From the NCBI RefSeq assembly GCF_014648055.1, contig NZ_BMQJ01000008.1, forward strand, positions 152,751-216,750: a DNA stretch of 64,000 nucleotides, read 5' to 3'. The notes beneath the pieces were generated by a model. It saw nothing but the letters and a program-made list of their open reading frames with translations. It had not been told where the DNA came from and searched no databases. Below, piece after piece: positions 48,301 to 55,888 of this stretch (the stretch's first letter is position 1; every line of letters begins with the position of its first letter). This stretch comes from Streptosporangium pseudovulgare. Its GTDB lineage: Bacteria > Actinomycetota > Actinomycetes > Streptosporangiales > Streptosporangiaceae. Position numbers and translations under genes: made by a program.

Positions 48301-49397
48301 AAGCCGTCCGGCTGGACCTCCAGCCGCAGCGTGCTCTTCTCCTCGATCGCCCCCGCCGACCCCGACAGGTCGATCACGGTGACGCCCTGGATGGCGTCGG
48401 TGCCGAGCTGGGAGTCGTGCGGCACGTGCCCGCCGTCCAGGATCAGCACATGGTACGGCAGGGCGTCGGTGGAGGCGCCGGGCCGGAACCTCGCCCGCTC
48501 CTTCAGCTCCCCGCCGACGAGCCGGTCGAGCTCGGAGAGGTTCTCGGCCATGAGCCGCACCGGGCCGGCGGCGTCGGTCTCCTCGGGGTGCAGGGCGTGC
48601 GGCAGCCACTTGACCCAGTCCCACTGGGCCATCCACTCCTTGCTCGCGCACACCATGATCCGCATGTCGTCGGGGGAGTGGAACACGGTGATCTGCGCGA
48701 TCATCGCCCGCACCAGCTCCCGCACGGCCACCGGGTCGCCGGTGAGGTTGATCCGGGCGAAGGAGTGCAGGGCCACCGCGACGGGCAGCCCGGCGACCGT
48801 CGAGTGCGCCCGGACGAACCTGCGCAGCGCGCCGGAGGTCAGCGCGTCCAGGTCCTCGACCGGCCGGGAGTCCGGCGGGACGAGCTGGACGGCGAGTTTC
48901 TGCACGCCGGTGCCGAGCCGTACGGTGCCGAAGTCGTCGTCGCGGGGGCGGCGCTCCCACAGCCGCTGGCTCATCGCGACCCACCACAGCGAGTCGGGGG
49001 CGGGGCCGCTCCACTCCAGCGCCTCGCGCTGCTGGACCGCCGCCCGCCGCGCCCGCTTGCGGATCTGCGACAGGTAGCGGAAGTAGTCGCGGCGCAGGCC
49101 GTTCAGCCGCTGCCGGCGCTCCCCGGACTGGCGGCCGAGCTGGCCCAGCGTCATGCCGAGCATGGAGACGCCGAACAGGCCGCTGGCCACGTACATGATC
49201 GGGTTGGCGTTGCCGCCCGCGGTGAACATCAGGCCCATCGCGGCCGCGCCCGCCACCATCGGCAGGTAGGTCAGCACGGCCGTCATGCCCTGCGACTGCA
49301 CCTCGGGGATCTCCGGCGGGGATTCGAGCAGGATCTCGCCGCGTGGGGGCTTGGGCGGGGGCCGGCGCTCGGGACGCCGTACGACGACGATGCTCAC
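45393..49397 (-). CDS. eccC: Type VII secretion motor ATPase EccC (fused EccCa-EccCb, FtsK/SpoIIIE type)
   Basis: 1334 residues from GTG 49397 (VSIVVVRRPERRPPPKPPRG); longer in-frame sequence lacks family similarity. Two membrane helices lie near residues 40-85 (VLTYLPMVAGAAAMGLMF; IMYVASGLFGVSMLGMTL). Three FtsK-like ATPase domains follow, with Walker A GATGSGKSE near 485, GGTQSGKST near 842 and GDTESGKSN near 1129. Walker B is LFVVIDEFSELL in domain 1, but VFLVVDGWLTV and LYIVVDDYDLV in domains 2 and 3, which lack the Glu; this agrees with the known pattern of one active and two degenerate EccC ATPases that bind substrates. It is the inner-membrane motor that recruits WXG100 dimers. Divergent from eccD with a 155-bp gap. 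Confidence 0.95.
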   Translation of the reverse strand: MSIVVVRRPERRPPPKPPRGEILLESPPEIPEVQSQGMTAVLTYLPMVAGAAAMGLMFTAGGNANPIMYVASGLFGVSMLGMTLGQLGRQSGERRQRLNGLRRDYFRYLSQIRKRARRAAVQQREALEWSGPAPDSLWWVAMSQRLWERRPRDDDFGTVRLGTGVQKLAVQLVPPDSRPVEDLDALTSGALRRFVRAHSTVAGLPVAVALHSFARINLTGDPVAVRELVRAMIAQITVFHSPDDMRIMVCASKEWMAQWDWVKWLPHALHPEETDAAGPVRLMAENLSELDRLVGGELKERARFRPGASTDALPYHVLILDGGHVPHDSQLGTDAIQGVTVIDLSGSAGAIEEKSTLRLEVQPDGFHMVKVDHAGKRSSTRLGDPDRLDFLRAEGLARQLAPLRASTTAGGGEAQDVLSVNTSLTDLLGVGDPTRLDAGVTWRPRAGRNRLRVPIGLGVDGRLVELDIKESAQGGMGPHGLVIGATGSGKSELLRTLVLGLAITHSSEILNFVLVDFKGGATFLGLETLSHVSAVITNLEDELPLVDRMYDALHGEMIRRQELLRAAGNYASLRDYERAREQGADLRPMPTLFVVIDEFSELLTAKPEFIELFVMIGRLGRSLGVHLLLASQRLEEGRLRGLDTHLSYRVGLRTFSAMESRVVLGVADAYELPPAPGNGYLKFDTTGMTRFKAAYVSGAYQADPHRAASADGDAPVREIVEYGPEFAPVPVVAEPPRKELTPAESTPAKGNSLSLLDIVVDRLKGQGPPAHRIWLPPLADAPTLTHLLPPLSVTPELGLTTTGWAGRGRLHAVIGIIDKPFEQRSDPFWLDVSGAAGHVGVAGGTQSGKSTILRTFITSMALTHTPREVQFYCLDFGGGSLASLEGLPHVGGVAARLDTDRVRRTVAEVATLLEQRERDFAEQGIDSITTYRRQVADGAIEGDRFGDVFLVVDGWLTVRQDFESLEPVITDLAARGLGYGIHIVAATNKWSEFRPGIRDLFGTRVELKLGDAYESEVNRKASLAVPEGTPGRGLTREGLHFLGALPRIDGVSKADDLTVGVRALVDAVREAWQGPPAPGVRLLPPVLPAETLPGVEETGPGRIPIGIDEATLSPVMLDFDADPHFIVVGDTESGKSNLLRLITEGLVARRTPREAMMIVIDYRRTLLDSAATEHRIGYAASSAAAAGLIGDARAALLKRLPPADLTPEQLRSRSWWQGSDLYIVVDDYDLVATSSNPLQPLAELLPQARDIGLHLIVSRAMGGMGRAMFDSNIQRLKDMASPAVILSGNKDEGFLFGNVRPHPLPPGRGYYVDRRYGARLVQTAFLPPQEPAEE

Positions 49398-49507
49398 CCT
49401 GCGGATGCCTTCCTGGTCGTTCCTCGCCGTCCGCGACGCCGTCCGTCCGGCGCCGTTCGGGTACGGCTCTCGCACATGATCCCTCTTCTCACCGCTACGG
49501 TATCCGG

Positions 49508-49535
49508 CATATCCCTGATGTCCGTGATGGATATG
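49508..49535. promoter_or_regulatory. Inverted repeat in the eccC-eccD divergent region
   Basis: CATATCC (49508-49514) and GGATATG (49529-49535) are perfect 7-bp arms with 14 nt between. They lie 17 bp before the eccD GTG and just ahead of its AGGAGG. It is AT-rich for this genome. It could be an operator for both promoters or a leader hairpin. Confidence 0.45.
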
Positions 49536-49552
49536 GGAAAAGGAGGACAACC

Positions 49553-50998
49553 GTGAGGTCGCTGGCCCAGCCGCCCGTCCCGGTCCCGGCGCCGCAGGGC
49601 GCGCTCGCCCAGTTCGCCGCGCCGCTGCCCGCCCTGTGCCACGTCACGATCGTCGGACCCCGCAAGAAGGCCGACCTGGCGCTGCCCGCCGACATCCCGC
49701 TCCCGCACGTGCTGCCCGGCCTGCTGCGCGCGATGGGCGAGATCGGGGGAGAGGCGGCGACGGCCCCCGGGTGGGTGCTGCAGCGCCCCGGCGGGCCGCC
49801 CCTCGACATCGCCCAGAGCCTGGGGGCGCTGGGCGTGCTCGACGGCGAGGTGCTCTACCTGCGGCCGCGCGAGGCCGCCGCGCCCCCCGCCATGTTCGAC
49901 GACGTGGCCGACGTGGTCGCCACCGGCGTCAAGGAGAGCGCCGGCAACTGGACCTCCTCGCACACCCGCCTGGTCGGCGTGGGCTCGGCCATGGCCGTGC
50001 TGGCCGCCGGGGCGGTGACGCTGGTGTTCGCCGGGCCGCCGTGGACGGCCTCCGCCGTGGTCGCCGGGGTGATCGCCCTGCTGCTGGTCGTGGCCGGGGC
50101 CCTGGTGTCACGGGTGGTGGGCGACTCCTTCGCGGGCGCGCTGGTCGGCCACGCGGCCCTGCCGTACGGCTTCATCGCCGGGCTGCTGGCGCCCGCCGGG
50201 AACGGCGGGCTGACCGGGCTGGGGGCGGCGCACCTGCTCGCCGCGTTCGCCACCGTCGGCCTCGTGGCGACGATCGCCGTGATCGCCATCGCCGACGGCG
50301 TGCAGGGGTTCCTCGGCACGGCGATCGCCGCGATGGCCGGAGCGGTGAGCTCCGGCGTCGTGATGGTGTCGGGCGCCTCCCCGGCCGGGGTCGCCGCGGT
50401 CACGCTCACGGTCCTGCTGGCGTTCAGCTCCCTGATCCCGACGGTGTCGTTCCGGGCCGCCGGGATGCCGATGCCCTCGATGCCCACCAACGCCGAGGAG
50501 CTGCGCGGCGACAACCAGCGGGTCGACGGGCCGTCGGTCCGGGAGCGCACGCTCCGGGCGCAGGCCTACGCCACCGGGATGGTCGCCGGGCTCGGGATGG
50601 TCGCCCTGGGGACGGAGCTCTACCTGGCGCTGGAGGACGACTGGGTCGCCATGGCGGCGACGGTGACGCTGGCGCTGACCCTGCTGCTGCGCTCGCGCGT
50701 CTTCCGCGGGTTCGGCCAGCGGCTCTGGCTGGTCGCGGCGGGCCTCGCCGGGCTCGTCCTCTTCGCGCTCGCCCGGGTGGCCGGCGCGGGCGGGGTGGCG
50801 GCGATCATCGCGGTGATGGGGCTGATGTGCGCGGCGGCGGTCGCCGCGGGGATGGGGCTGTGGCTGCGCCACGGCAAGCCGTCCCCGTTCTGGGGCCGGG
50901 CCGGGGACATCCTGGAGATCCTGCTGATCATCACGCTGTTCCCCCTGGCCCTCGGCGTGCTGGACGTCTACTCCTGGGTGCGCGGCCTGGCCGGCTGA
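49553..50998 (+). CDS. eccD: Type VII secretion integral membrane protein EccD
   Basis: 481 residues from GTG 49553, with AAAAGGAGG 6 nt upstream; more upstream codons belong to the divergent promoter region. Residues ~20-105 are the ubiquitin-like (YukD) cytoplasmic domain (CHVTIVGPRKKADLALPADI, GEVLYLRPREAAAPP). Then I count 11 hydrophobic segments (first VGVGSAMAVLAAGAVTLVF, last EILLIITLFPLALGVLDVY), the number known for EccD, whose dimer frames the secretion channel. It contacts EccC in the membrane complex. A YbaB-like gene follows after 131 bp. Confidence 0.92.
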   Translation: MRSLAQPPVPVPAPQGALAQFAAPLPALCHVTIVGPRKKADLALPADIPLPHVLPGLLRAMGEIGGEAATAPGWVLQRPGGPPLDIAQSLGALGVLDGEVLYLRPREAAAPPAMFDDVADVVATGVKESAGNWTSSHTRLVGVGSAMAVLAAGAVTLVFAGPPWTASAVVAGVIALLLVVAGALVSRVVGDSFAGALVGHAALPYGFIAGLLAPAGNGGLTGLGAAHLLAAFATVGLVATIAVIAIADGVQGFLGTAIAAMAGAVSSGVVMVSGASPAGVAAVTLTVLLAFSSLIPTVSFRAAGMPMPSMPTNAEELRGDNQRVDGPSVRERTLRAQAYATGMVAGLGMVALGTELYLALEDDWVAMAATVTLALTLLLRSRVFRGFGQRLWLVAAGLAGLVLFALARVAGAGGVAAIIAVMGLMCAAAVAAGMGLWLRHGKPSPFWGRAGDILEILLIITLFPLALGVLDVYSWVRGLAG

Positions 50999-51063
50999 AC
51001 CGGAATCGGGTCCGACGGAATGTCACCGAGTGGATTGCGGAGGTGTGATCGGGTGCGGTTAGC

Positions 51064-51075
51064 TTTCCGCGGAAA
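51064..51075. promoter_or_regulatory. Palindrome TTTCCGCGGAAA upstream of the second ybaB-like gene
   Basis: A perfect 12-bp palindrome 55 bp before ATG 51130, inside the longer imperfect symmetry GGTTAGC...CCGACC. It is placed as an operator would be for the YbaB-like gene; no further copy was noticed in the window. Confidence 0.4.
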
Positions 51076-51129
51076 CCGACCTTTGTGGCGGTCCGGGATG
51101 AGTGAGTGCTGGGTAAGAGGGAGCTACCG

Positions 51130-51576
51130 ATGACGGCGGAGTTCGGGGATTTCGCGAACATTGATGTTGACAAGCTCCTGAACGGGGCCGACGGCCAGTT
51201 CGCCAAGATGGAAGAGCTCCAGAAGTCCCTGGCGACGCTGGTCGGGCACGCCCAGGACGACGACGGCCTGGTCATCGTGGAGTACGCCGCCGAGGGACTG
51301 CGGGAGCTTCAGCTCCACCCCAAGGCGATGCGGCTCAGCTCCGGCGAGCTGGCCGAGCGGATCAAGGATGTCCTGCACGCCGCCACGCAGGACCTCCAGG
51401 ACCAGGTCAACGCCGCCATGGCCGAGGCGTTCGGCGAGGAGGACAACCCGATGCGGTTCGTCCAGGACCCGGACGCGGCGCTGCAGCAGCTCAAGAGCGC
51501 CGAGGCGGCCTACAACCGGACGTTCGAGGACGTCATGGGCGAGCTCGACCGCATCCGCCGCCGCCTGGACCTGTAG
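51130..51576 (+). CDS. YbaB/EbfC-like small protein downstream of eccD
   Basis: 148 residues from ATG 51130, with AGAGGGAG about 6 nt upstream; the longer start at 51106 overlaps that site. The YbaB fold is visible as VGHAQDDDGLVIVEYAAEGL, then RELQLHPKAMRLSSGELAER, and the amphipathic helix KDVLHAATQDLQDQVNAAMA. Extra helices at both ends extend it beyond plain EbfC. It is one of three such proteins in this secretion island. By analogy with EspL it may be an ESX chaperone or a local regulator. Confidence 0.8.
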   Translation: MTAEFGDFANIDVDKLLNGADGQFAKMEELQKSLATLVGHAQDDDGLVIVEYAAEGLRELQLHPKAMRLSSGELAERIKDVLHAATQDLQDQVNAAMAEAFGEEDNPMRFVQDPDAALQQLKSAEAAYNRTFEDVMGELDRIRRRLDL

Positions 51577-51634
51577 CCGTCACCCGGACCTTCAGCCGGT
51601 CCGGGGACCGCGCGGTCCTGCGGCCGGCCGGGGA

Positions 51635-51658
51635 CCGTCCCGGACCGGTCCGGGACGG
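51635..51658. terminator. 24-bp perfect palindrome, candidate bidirectional terminator
   Basis: A perfect palindrome centred on GGACCGGTCC, with ends CCGTCCC/GGGACGG, in the 173-bp gap between the YbaB-like gene and the convergent membrane-protein gene. Part of it (GTCCCGGACC) is repeated directly at 51661-51670. The absence of a loop is unusual for a terminator; a protein-binding site is the alternative. Confidence 0.45.
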
Positions 51659-51749
51659 CCGTCCCGGACCGCGTTCCGGCACGGACCGCTCCGGGGCGCG
51701 ACCGGTCCGGCACCGCCACGGGGCGACGGGGCGCGGACACGGGCGTGGG

Positions 51750-52505
51750 TCAGCTCCCCGGCAACCCCGGCATTCCCGACGCACCCGGCAGCCCTTTGGT
51801 GGACACGGGCAGGCCCTCGATCATCACCTGCTCGAAGGCTGGCATGTCGCCGTTGGTCGGGGTCGTCGCCGTGGACAGCTTCTGCTGGGTGGACTGGGAG
51901 AAGAACTGGCCGGCCATCCCGGCGATCATGGCGGCGGCTGCCAGGACCTTGAGGTTCTTCGTCGCCATGCTCTTCAGGCCCGTCTGGAAGATGTTGGCGT
52001 ACGTTATCCCGGCGCTCTGGATGGCCAGGGAGGCGGCCTGGCCGATGCCGGGGACGACCTTGCCGGCCAGCGCCGCCATGGCGAACCCGAACAGGATGCC
52101 GGACCCGGTCGTCGAGACGAGCGCGCCGGCGAACGACATCTTCGCGGCCCCGTCCATGCAGCTCCCGACGGCGTCGTTCATGCCCTTGCACTTGTCCAGC
52201 TCGTCGCAGAACTGCTTGTAGGCCGCGTCGAACTCCTCGCGGCCCATCTTCTTCCACTCCTCGTCGGTCACCGACTTCGCCGCGTCATTGATGGCGGTCT
52301 TCGTGTTTTCGATGTGGGGGTTCAGGCCCTTCCACCCGTCTCCGCACCCTTTGATGTCGCTCGGGCTGGAGTACAGGACGCCGATCGATGCCGCGGCCAT
52401 CCGGCAGGCGTAGGAGAACATCGGGCTGCCGGGGATCGCGGCGCTGGCCACGCACATGGCGAGCGAGGTCGTGTAGAGGCCCGTCCCCGAGCTGTAGACG
52501 TCCAT
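51750..52505 (-). CDS. WXG100-like membrane-interacting protein of the secretion island
   Basis: 251 residues from ATG 52505, 6 bp after the stop of the upstream gene. Helical N-terminal part (LAMCVASAAIPGSPMFSYAC, RMAAASIGVLYSSPSDIKGC). The middle DAAKSVTDEEWKKMGREEFD, then AAYKQFCDELDKCKG, resembles a WXG100 hairpin (EEWKKMGREEF). It is followed by hydrophobic segments (VSTTGSGILFGFAMAALAGK; NLKVLAAAAMIAGMAGQFF). The tail ends in GLPGASGMPGLPGS. Six Cys are unusual for a cytoplasmic actinobacterial protein and might form disulfides after export. I do not recognise a named family; a substrate or pore-type partner of the upstream gene product is likely. Confidence 0.65.
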   Translation of the reverse strand: MDVYSSGTGLYTTSLAMCVASAAIPGSPMFSYACRMAAASIGVLYSSPSDIKGCGDGWKGLNPHIENTKTAINDAAKSVTDEEWKKMGREEFDAAYKQFCDELDKCKGMNDAVGSCMDGAAKMSFAGALVSTTGSGILFGFAMAALAGKVVPGIGQAASLAIQSAGITYANIFQTGLKSMATKNLKVLAAAAMIAGMAGQFFSQSTQQKLSTATTPTNGDMPAFEQVMIEGLPVSTKGLPGASGMPGLPGS

Positions 52506-52511
52506 GCCCGC

Positions 52512-54275
52512 TCATACCCCCTTGAGTGTGTTGGCGTCCTCGGCGGCCTTGATGACCGTCGCGCCCTCTTTCAGCTGTCCGCTCATCGTGGTGTTCAGAT
52601 GCGCCCTGGCCGACTCCAGGTATCTGACCATGTTGTCGCGGGTCCCGTCGTGCGCGGAGTTGAGCCCCATCAGGCCGAGCACGCCCAGGCCGGGGAAGCC
52701 GCCCAGATTGATGCCGTTGGCGTTGGAGTGGGCGGTGGCGGCCTCCCCGCCCTCGTCGCCGATGGCCTTGATCTTGCCGCTGAGCTTGGTCAGCGCGGTG
52801 GTGTCGGCCTTGCGCCAGTGGTCGCCCATCCCGTTCGTGGTGAGGTACTGCTCACGCTGCTGGGCGGCCTGTTTCTTCTGCTGCTCCTCGGCGGCTTTCT
52901 GCTGCTCCTCGGCCGCCTTCTTCTGTTCCTCGGCCTGCTTCTTCTGCTGCTCCGCCAGGTCCGGGACGCCGGCGCCGCCTCCGAGCCCACCCGGTCCGGA
53001 GCCGCCTCCGGTACCGCCTCCGGTGTCGCCGAGGCCGCCGGGCAGCCCGCCGCCGCCCGTGTCCCCGCCGCCGGACGACCCGCCCGGCACCGCGGGGGTC
53101 TCCAGGCCCGGCGTCTCGGCGCCGGGGGTCTCCGAGCCGGGGGCCCCGGTGCCCGGGGTGCCCGTGCCGGGCAGCTCGGTGCCCGGCATCTCCGCGCCCG
53201 GGGTCTCCGGCTGGCCCGGCGACGTGGGGTCGGTGCCGCCTCCGGGGGTGTTCGGGTCGGACGGATTCGAGGGGTCGGCCGGGGCGTTCGGATCGGACGG
53301 GTTCGAGGGATCGGTCGGGTTACCGGAGCCGCCGGAGCCGCCGGGCTCGATGGGAACGGTCGGGTCGCCGGTTCCCGGACCGCCCGCGTCACCGGTGCCC
53401 GAACCGCCGGTGTCACCGGTCCCGGGGCCGTTCGCGTCACCCGTTCCGGAGCCGTCGGAGCCGCCGGGGTTCCCCTGGTCGCCCGGGTTCCCGGAGTCTC
53501 CGGGGTTCCCCTGGTCACCAGGGTCACCGGGGCCGCCTCCGTCACCGGAGTCCGCCGGGCCGTCGGCGCCCGGCGGGTTCGGGTCCTCGGTCACGTCGCC
53601 GTTCGGGTCGTCGGGGTAGATCTCGTCGTCCGGCCCGGTCGCGTCGCCGGTCCCGGCGGCGTCGTCGTCCGGTCCGCTCGGCTCGACGTACCCGGGCTCG
53701 TCGGAATCGGCGTCCCCGGTCTCCCCCGGGTCGTGCGCCTCTCCCTCGGGGACCCCCGCGTCGTCGTCCGGGTCGCCGGACCCGTCGGCGCCGGACCCGC
53801 CGTCAGGGTCCCGGGAGGCGTCGGTGGCCGGGTCGTCGCCGGAGCCGCGCGAGCCGTCGCCCGGGTTCCGGGAGTCGTCGAAGGGAGAGCCGTCGCCGGA
53901 GCCGCGCGGGCCGTCCGCGGCCGCCCCGCCGTCGTTCGCCGTTCCTCCGGCTGGGCCGGCCTCGCCGTACGGGTCGGTGATGATCTCCTGCTTGGGGCCG
54001 TCGTCGGGGGACCCCCCGGGCGCGGCGCCGCCCGTTCCCGGGACCGCGGCGGAGGCGTCGGCGCCGAGGGCGGACGACGCGGGCGACGTGGCCAGGTCGA
54101 TCGGGCCCTCGTAGCCGGTGAGGCCGGAGAAGTCGGACGCCGCGGACGCCTGTGCCCTGGACGCCGCCTCCGCGCCGTCTTCGGCGGGGCGGATGATCTC
54201 CACCGGGCCGGTGGTGGGCGGGGCCTGAGTCTCGCCCCAGTTGAGCAGGCGTTCGATGTTGAGGCTCTCGGCCAA
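52512..54275 (-). CDS. Large acidic low-complexity protein with coiled coil and WXG100-like C-terminus (ESX substrate type)
   Basis: 587 residues if it starts at TTG 54275, which has GGGAGG 6 nt upstream; GTG codons at 54281 and 54293 are alternatives. Residues 1-50 are a short ordered part (LAESLNIERLLNWGETQAPP). Residues ~60-440 are Gly/Asp/Pro repeats (GDQGNPGDSGNPGDQGNPG; DPSNPSDPNAPADPSNPSDP; GTELPGTGTPGTGAPGSE), strongly acidic. Then comes a Gln/Glu/Lys/Ala coiled coil (EQQKKQAEEQKKAAEEQQKA) and a C-terminal helical part (GMGDHWRKADTTALTKLSGK...NMVRYLESARAHLNTTMSGQ) of WXG100/ESX type. The WXG-like part being at the C-terminus is unusual. It forms an operon with the following membrane-type gene. 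Confidence 0.75.
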   Translation of the reverse strand: MAESLNIERLLNWGETQAPPTTGPVEIIRPAEDGAEAASRAQASAASDFSGLTGYEGPIDLATSPASSALGADASAAVPGTGGAAPGGSPDDGPKQEIITDPYGEAGPAGGTANDGGAAADGPRGSGDGSPFDDSRNPGDGSRGSGDDPATDASRDPDGGSGADGSGDPDDDAGVPEGEAHDPGETGDADSDEPGYVEPSGPDDDAAGTGDATGPDDEIYPDDPNGDVTEDPNPPGADGPADSGDGGGPGDPGDQGNPGDSGNPGDQGNPGGSDGSGTGDANGPGTGDTGGSGTGDAGGPGTGDPTVPIEPGGSGGSGNPTDPSNPSDPNAPADPSNPSDPNTPGGGTDPTSPGQPETPGAEMPGTELPGTGTPGTGAPGSETPGAETPGLETPAVPGGSSGGGDTGGGGLPGGLGDTGGGTGGGSGPGGLGGGAGVPDLAEQQKKQAEEQKKAAEEQQKAAEEQQKKQAAQQREQYLTTNGMGDHWRKADTTALTKLSGKIKAIGDEGGEAATAHSNANGINLGGFPGLGVLGLMGLNSAHDGTRDNMVRYLESARAHLNTTMSGQLKEGATVIKAAEDANTLKGV

Positions 54276-54630
54276 CTCCACCCTCCCCGTCACGTCACGC
54301 AGTGATCGCCAACAGTAGCTCAACCACGTTTGGCCGGTACAGAAATGGATGAAGTATCAACTATCACGCACTCGATGGCCATTGCCGTCAGGCGGTCATT
54401 AGGAAGGCCACACTTCACTGACCTGGGCGTTTGCTTCGAAGGCGTTGAAACGTTATAAGTCCGTAATATATATGCGTGTTATTCATGTGGGTCTAGATCG
54501 CTAACATGCCGTTCGATGATGTTCGCGGGGGTAGTTCCTTTTGTCGCTCTGTGTGACCCATGAGCCACTGAGCGGGCGCAAGGACGTGGCGCCGTGACGA
54601 AGAGATAACCCCATGTCACGGAGGTGACCG
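54276..54630. other. Divergent AT-rich control region of the WXG100 operon
   Basis: 355 bp between the acidic low-complexity gene (minus) and esx genes (plus). The stretch 54445-54500 contains ATATATAT-like sequence, very unusual here, and holds the promoter at 54445-54472. The 5' leader to 54631 is about 150 nt. No gene or known RNA element is recognised. Confidence 0.6.
54445..54472 (+). promoter_or_regulatory. Promoter of the WXG100 (esx) operon
   Basis: TTGAAA (54445-54450), a 16-bp spacer and TATATA (54467-54472) are an excellent match to the vegetative consensus and lie in the most AT-rich stretch of the window. Such a strong promoter fits abundant WXG100 expression. Confidence 0.65.
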
Positions 54631-54984
54631 GTGGCAGCTGATCTCAACACCTCAGGGTGGGACAAAGACAAGCTCCAGAAAGTTCGGAACGAAGTCGTCA
54701 ACACCGCGCAGTACGTCGAAGGCATGCGCAAAGGCGTCAACACCACGACCCTCGAGCTCACGGCCTCGGGCTGGCTCGGCTCGGCGTCGGCCAGGTTCCA
54801 GCAGGCGATGACCAAGTGGGATCAGGCGATGTTGCGGGTCCGTCAGGACCTCGAGACGATCGCCGAGAAGGTCGGCCAGAACACCATCACGTACGCCGCG
54901 GCCGACGATGACGTTCAATCCGGGATGAACCGGGTCGACGCGCTGATCAACACGGGCAGCGTCGACGGTTCGATCAACAGGTAA
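54631..54984 (+). CDS. WXG100 family protein (EsxB-like), first of the pair
   Basis: 117 residues from GTG 54631, with GGAGG 6 nt upstream. Helix-turn-helix hairpin: KLQKVRNEVVNTAQYVEGMR, ELTASGWLGSASARFQQAMT (W-L-G turn, residues ~48-50), then KWDQAMLRVRQDLETIAEKV. The C-terminal part ends AADDDVQSGMNRVDALINTG, a Y/A-rich tail close to the YxxxD/E-type export signal (TYAAADDD). It forms a heterodimer with the next gene product and is delivered to EccC. Confidence 0.92.
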   Translation: MAADLNTSGWDKDKLQKVRNEVVNTAQYVEGMRKGVNTTTLELTASGWLGSASARFQQAMTKWDQAMLRVRQDLETIAEKVGQNTITYAAADDDVQSGMNRVDALINTGSVDGSINR

Positions 54985-54994
54985 GGGGAGCGCA

Positions 54995-55330
54995 ATGCCG
55001 CAGTCGTCCGACTACACCCAGGGTGGCTTCCAGTCCGACTACACGAAGGTCAACTTCGTGGAGATGGAGCGGGTCGAGCAAGAGCTCCTCAAGGTCGTCA
55101 CCGATATGGACAAGGCTACCGACGACCTGCTCACAAAGGTTCACAACATCTTGGGCGACAAGGCCTGGGAGGGCGGCGCGCGAGGCTTCTTCGAGGAGCA
55201 CCGGCAGAAGTGGGACGCGGAGGAGCGGGAGATGGGGCAGCAGCTCAACGAGGCCGCCAAGGCTCTCGGCATCGCGACCGAGAACTACCGCGCGGCCGAG
55301 GCGCGGAACAGGGCCATCTGGTCCTCCTGA
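54995..55330 (+). CDS. WXG100 family protein (EsxA-like), second of the pair
   Basis: 111 residues from ATG 54995, 10 bp after the first WXG100 gene, with AAGGGGAG upstream. Hairpin: EMERVEQELLKVVTDMDKAT, NILGDKAWEGGARGFFEEHR (W-E-G turn near 59), QKWDAEEREMGQQLNEAAKA. The C-terminal ENYRAAEARNRAIWSS has a Y-x3-E pattern (YRAAE), which matches the general type VII export signal YxxxD/E. It is the partner of the gene before it. Confidence 0.92.
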   Translation: MPQSSDYTQGGFQSDYTKVNFVEMERVEQELLKVVTDMDKATDDLLTKVHNILGDKAWEGGARGFFEEHRQKWDAEEREMGQQLNEAAKALGIATENYRAAEARNRAIWSS

Positions 55331-55433
55331 CACGACCGGTACTTCTCGGTCACCGCGGCGGCGGTGACCGGGACAGTCCGTCTCAGGTCGCGGGCCCGCG
55401 GCCCGCGACCCGGCCTCTCCACAAGGGGTGATC

Positions 55434-55850
55434 ATGACCAGTAAGGACGCCATCGACGGCGCCGGTGACCGCGCGCTCTGGGTCGACCCCAACTGGCCCG
55501 GTCTGGACGGCTCCCCCGGCGCCGAGTTCAGCGCCTCCAAGATGCGGGCGATCGCCACCGAGCTGGAGGAGTACGCCGGGATGCTCAAGGGCCCGGCCTA
55601 CTCCGAGGGCTACACCACCGGGACGGTGGAGAGCGTCGGTGAGAGCGCCGGACTGACCGCCAAGGAGATCGGCTCCTGGAGTGCGGCGCAGGCGTTCGCC
55701 CACACGGTCGGCCAGTCCAGCGGTGACGAGGGCGCCCAGGCGCTGTGGAAGGTGTACGGCCTCTTCGCCCAGAGACTGGACGAGGCCGTCAAGGCGATCA
55801 GAGCGAACGCCGACGAGTACGACGGGGCCCGCCAGGCCAACGGCGGCTGA
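55434..55850 (+). CDS. Small ESX-operon helical protein
   Basis: 138 residues from ATG 55434 (AAGGGG 6 nt upstream; GTG 55428 is two codons earlier). It reads ALWVDPNWPGLDGSPGAEFS, KMRAIATELEEYAGMLKGPA, then IGSWSAAQAFAHTVGQSSGD and LWKVYGLFAQRLDEAVKAIR. Two to three long helices around a G-S-W-S-A-A turn recall WXG100/EspB-type hairpins. The C-terminal YDGARQANGG follows DEY. It is probably a secreted partner of the PPE-like protein encoded next. Confidence 0.7.
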   Translation: MTSKDAIDGAGDRALWVDPNWPGLDGSPGAEFSASKMRAIATELEEYAGMLKGPAYSEGYTTGTVESVGESAGLTAKEIGSWSAAQAFAHTVGQSSGDEGAQALWKVYGLFAQRLDEAVKAIRANADEYDGARQANGG

Positions 55851-55888
55851 GGCGCGGCGCAGGGCAGAAGCGGGCAGGGGGAGGTGCT

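Noticed and set aside
46500..49100. EccC as an inactivated pseudogene because two Walker B motifs lack Glu
   Set aside because: Degenerate second and third ATPase domains are normal in EccC; the first domain is complete.
45390..49556. 1388-codon open frame on the plus strand opposite eccC
   Set aside because: eccC on the minus strand has all three ATPase motifs; the plus frame is a low-complexity shadow.
51637..51656. Origin or recombination site at the perfect palindrome
   Set aside because: It lies between convergent genes in a GC-rich gap with a partial direct copy beside it, which fits a terminator-type or random GC palindrome better.
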